The notes beneath the pieces are model-generated. The model was given only the letters and a program-made list of their open reading frames with translations, did not search any database and was not told where the DNA came from. 64,000 bases of DNA, from assembly GCF_013394795.1 (NCBI RefSeq), contig NZ_JABXYU010000004.1, forward strand, positions 186,001 to 250,000. The letters run 5' to 3'. This DNA comes from Leptotrichia sp. oral taxon 223 (lineage in GTDB: Bacteria; Fusobacteriota; Fusobacteriia; Fusobacteriales; Leptotrichiaceae). Position numbers and translations under genes: made by a program. The number at the start of each line of letters is the position of its first letter. Position 1 is the stretch's first letter. This document shows positions 57,904-64,000 of the stretch, piece by piece.

Positions 57904-58611
57904 CTACATATTTTTATACGCTTTTTCATATCTGTCTTTAGCGTCATACTCTTTCAACTCTGCGTCCGTTAAATTCTCTAAATTATGAGATAACAGTGTT
58001 TCCGTTGTCATAGCTTTAGTAGTATGTAATTGCATTATATTTGCCATTTTCATCATATCCTGCAATGTTAAATTAACATACTTTTCGGTGTTATCTTTAG
58101 TGTAAAATTTCCAGTTCTCAAATTCTGTCTTTTTCATTGCTTGACACATGACGACAATTCTAGTTAAGTTTGACTGGTCTATGCTCCTGTTATTCTGCAA
58201 ATATTTCACGCCACCTACTTCAAATTCAAACGGAGCTACGTCGTATGCAAGTCTTAACTCATAGAGTTCATTTTTTATCTGTTCTATGCGTTTTTCCCTA
58301 TTTAACTTGATAGTGTTATTTTCAACATACTCGCATTCAGATAGTTCAACCGTTTTAATTTTATTATTTTCTATGAGTTCATTATCTGCAAGGGTATATT
58401 TCCCAACGGCATACAGTTCTTCTTTTGTCATTTCTCTGATGGTTCCTGCAGCTAAAATCGGATTTTGAAATTCTGTATTGGAGCAGACATGCCTCGTGCT
58501 ATCCCAGTCGGGATAAAATAAAACAGGACTATCTTTAAAATCTTCCAAGCTTGTCGCAACAGGATGTGCGATAACCTGTAAATTATTTTTATCGTATATA
58601 TTTATTATCAT
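57904..58611 (-). CDS. Phage tail protein with DUF4376-like C-terminus (tail fibre assembly)
   Basis: The 235-residue protein has a beta-rich N-terminal part (MIINIYDKNNLQVIAHPVATSLEDF) and from about 105 a helical domain like DUF4376: KRIEQIKNELYELRLAYDVAPFEFEVGGVKYLQNNRSIDQSN. This family is found next to tail-fibre genes and is taken to help fibre assembly. The GGAGGT site sets the start. It follows the tail-fibre gene and the opposite-strand segment at 58661-58997, a normal place for a fibre chaperone. Confidence 0.75.
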   Translation of the reverse strand: MIINIYDKNNLQVIAHPVATSLEDFKDSPVLFYPDWDSTRHVCSNTEFQNPILAAGTIREMTKEELYAVGKYTLADNELIENNKIKTVELSECEYVENNTIKLNREKRIEQIKNELYELRLAYDVAPFEFEVGGVKYLQNNRSIDQSNLTRIVVMCQAMKKTEFENWKFYTKDNTEKYVNLTLQDMMKMANIMQLHTTKAMTTETLLSHNLENLTDAELKEYDAKDRYEKAYKNM

Positions 58612-58660
58612 AATTTACCTCCTTATTATTTTTTATTTTTTTTGTTCTCTTAATCTGTGT

Positions 58661-58675
58661 AAATTGGAAAATTTA
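58661..58675 (+). repeat. Left inverted repeat of possible fibre inversion segment
   Basis: AAATTGGAAAATTTA, exact 15-bp match in inverted orientation to 59303-59317. Confidence 0.6.
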
Positions 58676-58997
58676 TTCAAAATTACAGAATATAAGAACT
58701 TAGCTTTAACTAACGTGAATCACGGAAATGCAAATGGGTATACTATAGGAAATAATCGCTATGTTCCATTTTCACGACGTTTCCCCCGTGAGTTCAAACG
58801 GAAATACTACAATTTGCAAACTTCCTGTTTCTCCAATTTCAGCATTCGAAGGTACGGCAGCAATCATTCAGAATAATCTTCGTGCTGAAAGATTTTCAGT
58901 CAATAAAAACGGAGAAGTCAAAGTCGTCGGAGATGGAACTATAACAGCAAATATTAAATATAGTTTCAGCTTTAGCTTTCCTTTTGCTATTAGTTAA
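58661..58997 (+). pseudogene. Alternative tail-fibre C-terminal segment, opposite strand, frameshifted
   Basis: This headless coding segment reads KLENLFKITEYKNLALTNVNHGNANG and continues, after a shift, as VSSNGNTTICK, SVNKNGEVKVVG and IKYSFSFSFPFAIS to TAA at 58997. The frame change falls at a five-C run (58783-58787); four Cs would keep one frame of about 110 residues. It has no start codon of its own. The opening AAT-six bases-AAATTGGAAAATTTA (58652-58675) matches, in the same frame, the codons for N..KLENL in the tail-fibre gene, and the two stops overlap in TTAA (58994-58997). Inversion between the repeats would replace the fibre C-terminus with this one, as in Mu-type G segments. No invertase gene is in the window. 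Confidence 0.7.
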
Positions 58998-59989
58998 TAC
59001 CCGATAGCAGTCCAGAAAAATCCAGCTTTTTCGCCACCGCCGCCACGTTGTCGCATTACTTGCAGTAAGAATTTTTCTTTAGTGATATTTGACGAGACAA
59101 AAGTAACTTCCAAACTTTCATCTGAATAGTTGTAAATCCCTGAAATTTGGACATTAACACATTTCTGTTTAAAAGTTTTTGGGAAATTAATATTTTTAGT
59201 AATAGATGCCCCAGGTGTACTTGAAAGTCCTTCAAAATAGTTTTCTCCCCACTGGATTATTAGACCATCTGGAAATTCAATATAATTATTTCCCATTGTG
59301 TGTAAATTTTCCAATTTCTTTGCATTTTGATAGTCCGAAATTGGAATAAATTTTGACCCCTCAAAATAAGTTAAATTATTTTCAACAGTCGGAACAACCA
59401 TCTGTTTATTTGCCTTATCATAGTACGCTATTCTTACTTTTTTAATTCCCGCATCCTGCAATAATCCCCCATATCCGTCTGTACCCATCCAGTTCATTTT
59501 TTCTTCGTGCTTGATATAATCCTGTAAAGTTGACAATGTGACCAAAGTAGATGGATTAATTGCCATTGTCGCCCCATTTGAATTGTTTATTTCAGTAATC
59601 AAATCAATCTCGACTGTGGCCAGATTAATTCCGTTTGTTGCCGGCATTGTATCAGCCTCTGACGCTCTTGTTACACTGTACAGTATTTCGTTCCCCGAGT
59701 CTATTTTTCCGTACAGTCCTATTGTTTCTATTTTATATGCACTGTTAACAGACGCATTTGTAAATATCGCATTCAGCCTTACTTTAGTACCTTCCTGGCT
59801 TACTCTCGACAGATTGACTGTCTGCTTTATTTCGTCAATATTTATGAGCTTTGATACATCAGTAGTATCACCGTACACCTTACTTGATGTTACCATTCTA
59901 GTAAAACTGATTTGCTTGTTATTTCCAAGAGCATTTGCTATCAGCGAACGACCGTTATCCGTTACTGTCGTATCTCTAAAAATTGCCAT
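58994..59989 (-). CDS. Phage tail fibre / tail collar protein
   Basis: The 331-residue protein has a conserved N-terminal attachment region (MAIFRDTTVTDNGRSLIANALG, then NDEIKQTVNL-type strands) typical of Gram-positive and fusobacterial tail-fibre proteins, a middle collar-like domain and a C-terminal receptor-binding part: GLIIQWGENYFEG, FPKTFKQKC and the ending GFFWTAIGY. The last 107 residues, after KLENL (codons at 59303-59317), are replaced in a reverse-strand segment, see 58661-58997. It sits right after the YmfQ-like gene. The fibre recognises the host surface. Confidence 0.85.
   Translation of the reverse strand: MAIFRDTTVTDNGRSLIANALGNNKQISFTRMVTSSKVYGDTTDVSKLINIDEIKQTVNLSRVSQEGTKVRLNAIFTNASVNSAYKIETIGLYGKIDSGNEILYSVTRASEADTMPATNGINLATVEIDLITEINNSNGATMAINPSTLVTLSTLQDYIKHEEKMNWMGTDGYGGLLQDAGIKKVRIAYYDKANKQMVVPTVENNLTYFEGSKFIPISDYQNAKKLENLHTMGNNYIEFPDGLIIQWGENYFEGLSSTPGASITKNINFPKTFKQKCVNVQISGIYNYSDESLEVTFVSSNITKEKFLLQVMRQRGGGGEKAGFFWTAIGY
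59303..59317 (-). repeat. Right inverted repeat of possible fibre inversion segment
   Basis: TAAATTTTCCAATTT on the plus strand, the reverse complement of 58661-58675. It encodes KLENL within the tail-fibre gene. Confidence 0.6.
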
Positions 59990-59992
59990 TTT

Positions 59993-60616
59993 TTAACCTC
60001 CTATCACATATTTTTTACTGTATATAAATCCTGAAGTGGCAAATATTTTAAATACCGCATCAGGTAATTTTGCCCTTATTTCATATTTCATGTAATTTAT
60101 TACCCCGTTTGTTATGTATATCCTGTTTTCAGTTTTCGGAGTGAGTATATTAATACTATTAAATCCTAAATTTGCAGGCAATATTGTCTTTAGCATGCTG
60201 TTCAGTTCGTCATATTTTTTCGCATCGTCAAACTTCGTAGTAATTCTAAGCTCATATGCGTTAAAATTGGGTCTCAGTTCATAGTTTCCTGCTCCGCAAA
60301 GCTGGTCCATTCTGTTTACAAGTACACGCCACGTATATGGAATTTGGTCGTTCCAGTATGTTAAAACTCTAAAAATTCTAATCTCTAACGTGTCATTTTC
60401 ATATCTGTGCAGTCCCAGCATTCCCTCAAACTTGCTTATCCCATCCTCATCACAATACTGTATGAACTGATTATTAAATACCTTTTTAAATAAGTTCCAC
60501 AAGATTTTAAACTCGGGTTCCTCACTTTGCATTATCCGTCTAATTTCCCTGTACTCCTGCATAAAACTAGGCAGGTATTCCAGCAAGTTCACGTTTATGA
60601 TTTCTAAAAACCTCAT
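59993..60616 (-). CDS. Phage tail protein, YmfQ/DUF2313 family
   Basis: The 207-residue protein matches the YmfQ family (Mu gp48-like), which links the baseplate wedge to the fibre: LLEYLPSFMQEYREIRRIMQSEE at the start, FEGMLGLHRYENDTLEIRIFRV near 65, and ILPANLGF near 145. I use ATG 60616, which overlaps the gpJ stop as ATGA and has GGGGAGG upstream; the ATG at 60634 overlaps that site. It is the gene between baseplate J and the tail fibre, the standard order in contractile phages. Confidence 0.85.
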   Translation of the reverse strand: MRFLEIINVNLLEYLPSFMQEYREIRRIMQSEEPEFKILWNLFKKVFNNQFIQYCDEDGISKFEGMLGLHRYENDTLEIRIFRVLTYWNDQIPYTWRVLVNRMDQLCGAGNYELRPNFNAYELRITTKFDDAKKYDELNSMLKTILPANLGFNSINILTPKTENRIYITNGVINYMKYEIRAKLPDAVFKIFATSGFIYSKKYVIGG

Positions 60617-61698
60617 ACTGTAATACCTCCCCATACAGGAATTTCATATTCAGTAAGTTGTAAATTATTAGAACTCCCATTTATTGTCGTGTTCTGAATA
60701 TCTAAAATTCCATTTACGTCAAGTATTTTTGCTTCTATCCTTGATACTCTTACAACAAGATTATTACTCACTTTTTCATTTTTTAATGCCCAGGTTTTTC
60801 TAAGCTCCAACAAGTAATTCTTTATTACTTCCTCAACTTTTAATTTTACGAGCGACCACGAGAAGTTAGGCTCAAAAGAAATAGTAGTTGTGATATTTAC
60901 TGGAACTTTTGTTGTTCCTTGAACTGTTACAACATGCCCTATCGGAGCAACGCCCAAACCTTGTGCATCTTTTGTTGGATCTATAATATCTTGTACTTTT
61001 TTAATTAAGGTAGTGCTCGCTTGATTGAAATCGCTATCCAGTATTGTTAATAAGACAGTTCTGCCTCCATTCCATACTGGAGTTACCTTAACAGCTCCGA
61101 CACCTTCTATTTCATGCACTTTTAACTTGTAATCAGAAATATTCCCACCATAAGCCTTCATGTTAAAACTGTCAAAGTATCTTTTTCTGAGTACTTCTGT
61201 TCCCTCTTCATCTTGTCCTGGAATTAAAAGTTCTGTTATTTCAGCACGTCCTAGATTACTTATATAGTCAATTGGTATTATTTTACCAGTTTTTGCATTC
61301 CCAATCCTTCCTGGACTTTCACACTCCAGTTCATATTCATAAAGATTTGTAGCGGTATTGTGCTGGATAAATTTTACTGCCGTGTAATTCAAGTCTTCCA
61401 AACTGAAACGACTCCCTAAAGGTATCTCAATATCAAAAATACCTTTTAAAATAGCCTTACTTGCCTTGTATGGAGATATTCCACGTTCAGAAGCTCTACG
61501 TATTAAGTTTTCTCTACTTGCTGTATCTCCAAATGTTTCCTTTATGAAATCCTGAAGCACAAAATACATGCTTTCCAGCTCCATTGCCGCTGGAGCCAAA
61601 GCGTCCCATATTACAGAGCCTTCCCGCTTATCCAAGCTGTTCGGAATCCTTGCAAGCATTCTTCCCATTATTTTTTCATAAGTCACAACTTCAAACAT
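60613..61698 (-). CDS. Baseplate J-like protein
   Basis: The 361-residue protein is a gp47/J-type baseplate wedge subunit of contractile tails: NSLDKREGSVIWDALAPAAMELE near 20, FGDTASRENLIRRASERGISP near 55, then GRIGNAKTGKI near 133, GQDEEGTEVLRKRYFDSFN near 165 and the VKVTPVWNGGRTV segment near 210. These match PBSX XkdT and P2 J. It follows XkdS with a GGAGG site. It closes with TGA, overlapping the next start. Confidence 0.92.
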   Translation of the reverse strand: MFEVVTYEKIMGRMLARIPNSLDKREGSVIWDALAPAAMELESMYFVLQDFIKETFGDTASRENLIRRASERGISPYKASKAILKGIFDIEIPLGSRFSLEDLNYTAVKFIQHNTATNLYEYELECESPGRIGNAKTGKIIPIDYISNLGRAEITELLIPGQDEEGTEVLRKRYFDSFNMKAYGGNISDYKLKVHEIEGVGAVKVTPVWNGGRTVLLTILDSDFNQASTTLIKKVQDIIDPTKDAQGLGVAPIGHVVTVQGTTKVPVNITTTISFEPNFSWSLVKLKVEEVIKNYLLELRKTWALKNEKVSNNLVVRVSRIEAKILDVNGILDIQNTTINGSSNNLQLTEYEIPVWGGITV

Positions 61699-61712
61699 AT
61701 TATCCTCCTTCC

Positions 61713-62129
61713 TTAGATTATTGTTACTGCCAGCCCATTATCAATCTGAATTTTCCCAAACACTGTTTCAGCAATAAATTTCTTAATCAGAACTGTACCT
61801 CTCTCACTTTCAGTATCGAACTCAAAAGTATGTACCGCTGTTATCCTGTTATCCTGTAACAATGCTTCCGAAATTCTACGTTCCAGTTCCACGACACAAT
61901 ATTCAACAGGCATGCCAAATAAATCCTCAAGTTCAATTCCATAATTCCATGAATATATTATGTATTTATAGCGTTCTGTGCGTATTATTTTATAAATTGC
62001 CTGCTCCATAGCCTTTTGACTGTCAACAAATCCTAAAATATAGTTACCTTTGTAAAGTTCCATTTTATAAGTTTTCGTTGGCTGTTCTTTCACGGTTATA
62101 TCCGCACTCGTTTTAATTTTGGGTATCAT
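61713..62129 (-). CDS. Phage tail protein XkdS-like (DUF2634)
   Basis: The 138-residue protein matches the DUF2634/XkdS family, a gp25-like component of the baseplate: GFVDSQKAMEQAIYKIIRTERYKYIIYSWNYG near 35 and GRISEALLQD-type helix ERRISEALLQDNRITAV near 87, then a C-terminal beta part. I start at ATG 62129, which overlaps the previous gene's TGA; the GTG at 62135 is the alternative. It lies between XkdR-like and J proteins, the PBSX order. Confidence 0.85.
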   Translation of the reverse strand: MIPKIKTSADITVKEQPTKTYKMELYKGNYILGFVDSQKAMEQAIYKIIRTERYKYIIYSWNYGIELEDLFGMPVEYCVVELERRISEALLQDNRITAVHTFEFDTESERGTVLIKKFIAETVFGKIQIDNGLAVTII

Positions 62130-62533
62130 AGCCACTCACCTTCTGTTTGTGGATCATCAATTCTGTCAAGGACAATAAATTTTTGTCCTCCTTGCTGTCT
62201 TATCAGTAGCACACCTTCCCCAACTTTTAAACCATTATGAACTGTTATTTTCTTACGCCCTTTGTACTCGTGCTTATGTTTTTTTATATCGGTCATTGCG
62301 CCTTCGACAACTTCCATTTCTTCAGTGGAATGCCCGACAGTGATGTCGATTTGATAATCCTTTACCAGATGTGTCAAAATAAGCTCATCTTCTTCGAGAA
62401 CAGGTACGTTTATATCAAGCCTTATAGTAAGCGGAGCAACACTTTCAACTTTCCCCGCATAGATTTCAGAAGGTTTATTGTATTCAATTGCATTATTTAT
62501 CATTTTCTTGAGTGCTTGTTCTAATTTCGCCAT
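62126..62533 (-). CDS. Phage tail protein XkdR-like (DUF2577)
   Basis: The 135-residue protein matches DUF2577: an N-terminal helix (MAKLEQALKKMINNAIEYN), then beta-rich IRLDINVPVLEEDELILTHLVKDYQ and KVGEGVLLIRQQGGQKFIVLDRI. In PBSX (XkdR) it belongs to the tail spike or baseplate hub. Its start lies inside the XkdQ-like gene (41-base overlap) with GAGGAGG at good distance. It ends in TGA overlapping the next gene's ATG. Confidence 0.85.
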   Translation of the reverse strand: MAKLEQALKKMINNAIEYNKPSEIYAGKVESVAPLTIRLDINVPVLEEDELILTHLVKDYQIDITVGHSTEEMEVVEGAMTDIKKHKHEYKGRKKITVHNGLKVGEGVLLIRQQGGQKFIVLDRIDDPQTEGEWL

Positions 62534-63587
62534 CGTGCCCCTCCTCTTTACCTATTTTTCCTTCCAAGTCCAAATCCATAAAGTATTCCTTGAATCCAAA
62601 TTTATGCGTAACTTTGTCAACTAGCATATAATTTGCGAGCTTGAACTCAGCAACATCCATATAGACAATAAAAGAAGAACCTCCACGAATCCTTACATCA
62701 CCGAATATTCCTTTCAGTTTCAAGGTTTTGGTTCTCTGATTATAGTATTTAAGCATTTTATTCGCACGTTCTCTTCTTTCGGCTTCTGTTGCATTGCTTC
62801 TGTTCACTTTCTCAAAATACTGTAAAAGTCCCCACTTAGTAATATTTTCGCTGTCGAACACCTGGTATTTCTCAAGTTTTTTCTCTTTATCATTTACGTA
62901 GTCAAGGACTACCTGATTATAGGTTTCTTTGTCAATACTACTTTCAAAGTCAAAGTCTTTCCCTGAAGTGTTGTCAAATATTAAATCTTTTATTTTAAGG
63001 CTTTCAGTTTCCTTCAAAGTCAACTTCCCGTAATCATCGTAAATCACATATCTCTTATTTGTAAATCTCAAAGTGTCACTCAAAGCCCCTTGAATCATGT
63101 CAATTAAAGTTGTTCCGTCCTCACGTCTTTTCTCGAATACATGCTTTGTGTCTTCTATTTCTCCAAGCGTGAGCTTAAAGTCTGCCGCTATCATCTGCAC
63201 GATTTCACTTGCTTTTTTACCTTTGAAAACATAGTATGCTTTGCTTTTTAAATATCTCAGCTGATCATATGCTGTTATTGTCACGATATTATTTTTCCCA
63301 AGTTTTCTAGTAAATACATAGCCTAAGAATACATTTTGGCCTCGATACTTTAAACTTACCTGATCACCTTCCTGAGCCTTTTCATCGAAAATCATTTTGA
63401 ATGTAAGTTTCCCTGGTGCAGCTTTTCTTTCTAAAGACAGCTCAATACTGTCTGTAACAACTGGCGAGATTATGGTTTTGGTGCTTTGGCTTGCTACTAC
63501 CAACTCAATATCCTTTTCCATGTCATAGCTTTCTTCATTCGGCTTTGATATAAAGGATTTTATTTTATTTTTTACGTCCTCAAGCAT
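62493..63587 (-). CDS. Phage tail hub protein XkdQ-like (late control D fold)
   Basis: The 365-residue protein matches PBSX XkdQ/YqbQ, related to P2 D and T4 gp27, which forms the hub at the tube tip. Typical segments are TISPVVTDSIELSLERKAAPGKLTF near 40, VSLKYRGQNVFLGYVFTRKLGKNNIVTITAYDQLRYLKSK near 80, and the QRTKTLKLKGIFGDVRIRGGSSF turn near 290. I prefer ATG 63587; GTG at 63596 is possible. It overlaps the XkdP-like gene's end and the next gene's start. Confidence 0.88.
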   Translation of the reverse strand: MLEDVKNKIKSFISKPNEESYDMEKDIELVVASQSTKTIISPVVTDSIELSLERKAAPGKLTFKMIFDEKAQEGDQVSLKYRGQNVFLGYVFTRKLGKNNIVTITAYDQLRYLKSKAYYVFKGKKASEIVQMIAADFKLTLGEIEDTKHVFEKRREDGTTLIDMIQGALSDTLRFTNKRYVIYDDYGKLTLKETESLKIKDLIFDNTSGKDFDFESSIDKETYNQVVLDYVNDKEKKLEKYQVFDSENITKWGLLQYFEKVNRSNATEAERRERANKMLKYYNQRTKTLKLKGIFGDVRIRGGSSFIVYMDVAEFKLANYMLVDKVTHKFGFKEYFMDLDLEGKIGKEEGHDGEIRTSTQENDK

Positions 63588-63589
63588 TT

Positions 63590-64000
63590 CTACCACAACC
63601 TTAATTTATCTGTTACAAATCCAGTTAAGGAAGAAATCCCATTTATTTCCATAACTGTTTCAAGCTGATCAAGTCCGCCAGTTTCACGTCTTATGACTTG
63701 CCAAATTTTATCGCCATACTTCATTTCCTTTATCCTGCTTTCAACTTTATCTGTCCATCTCTGGTTCTGTGTACTCACAGTTCCATCCGCATTCGCTATG
63801 TATTGTTTTGGACGGGGGTCTATAAATTCTTTCAGTTTAATTTCCACATATACATCCATACCCTCTTCAGCATTTTCTTCAACTGAAAAATCTTCAAGTG
63901 ATACTTTCAAATTTGTGTTGAAATAGGCTTGTGCGGAATTTGGATAGGTTCTTATTATAATTAACTGAAAAGGCTTAGCTCTTTTTTTTAGATTCTTTAA
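63590..64000 (-). CDS. Phage tail protein XkdP-like, 5' end outside window
   Basis: The last 136 residues of a protein whose start is beyond 64000. The visible part begins LKNLKKRAKPFQLIIIRTYPNSAQAYFNTNLKVSLEDF and includes VYVEIKLKEFIDPRPKQYI, then a LysM-like piece WTDKVESRIKEMKYGDKIWQVIRRETGG and ends VTDKLRLW. This fits XkdP/YqbP-type proteins, which carry a C-terminal LysM domain and lie before XkdQ in PBSX. The frame is open to the window edge, so the internal TTG at 63910 is not the true start. Confidence 0.8.
   Translation of the reverse strand, partial: LKNLKKRAKPFQLIIIRTYPNSAQAYFNTNLKVSLEDFSVEENAEEGMDVYVEIKLKEFIDPRPKQYIANADGTVSTQNQRWTDKVESRIKEMKYGDKIWQVIRRETGGLDQLETVMEINGISSLTGFVTDKLRLW

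Overview
The window is strongly AT-rich, densely coded, mostly minus-strand DNA from a fermentative anaerobe with an outer membrane. Its gene complement (D-lactate dehydrogenase, anaerobic sulfite reductase, OmpA-family and DUF1439 envelope proteins, a Cst1/Cst2-type I-B CRISPR system, a PBSX-like contractile phage tail module) fits Fusobacteriota, most likely Leptotrichia or a close relative. That assignment is inferred from gene content and codon character, not from a marker gene search.

Layout. 1-1354: asrA (cut by the window edge) and a frameshifted FNT channel that resembles the hydrosulfide channels linked to asr operons. 1.8-10.5 kb: a repeat-containing secreted protein, a MarR-regulated compatible-solute ABC transporter with fused permease and binding protein, a quinone oxidoreductase, an NlpC/P60 hydrolase, a Na/phosphate cotransporter and a split chromate transporter. 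10.8-21.3 kb: ldhA, prfB with its programmed +1 frameshift, tag, rnmV, pepD, a 49-residue small protein, deoD, a three-domain RNA repair protein (kinase, phosphatase, ligase), a Cof-type phosphatase and an OmpA protein. 21.4-32.5 kb: a polar amino acid ABC transporter with two tandem binding lipoproteins, azlCD, polA without a proofreading active site, and several small or orphan genes.

32.7-43.5 kb: a complete type I-B CRISPR-Cas locus. The cas operon (cas6-cas8b1-cas7-cas5-cas3-cas4-cas1-cas2) runs on the minus strand and is flanked by two arrays whose homologous leaders lie in inverted orientation. Array 1 has 24 repeats, array 2 has 4. Both cas8b1 and cas2 carry an in-frame TGA; in cas8b1 it sits exactly where a conserved Trp is expected. 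One spacer in each array overlaps by 13 nt, and together they read as part of a phage XRE-type repressor gene; the overlap exposes a CCA PAM. The oldest spacer of array 1 resembles an alternative tail-fibre segment in the prophage of this same window, again next to CCA. A decayed IS630-like transposase lies beside array 2.

44.2-55.6 kb: flotillin-like protein, secA, a pyrimidine nucleoside phosphorylase with a BMP-family nucleoside-binding lipoprotein, a saccharopine/carboxynorspermidine dehydrogenase, and a three-gene cell-envelope island ending in a YARHG-domain lipoprotein. 55.9-64.0 kb: the distal part of a PBSX/myovirus-like prophage or tailocin, from XkdP (cut) through baseplate, tail fibre, lysis genes and holin. 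The tail-fibre gene converges tail-to-tail with a second, opposite-strand C-terminal segment, bounded by a 15-bp inverted repeat, which looks like a tail-fibre inversion cassette.
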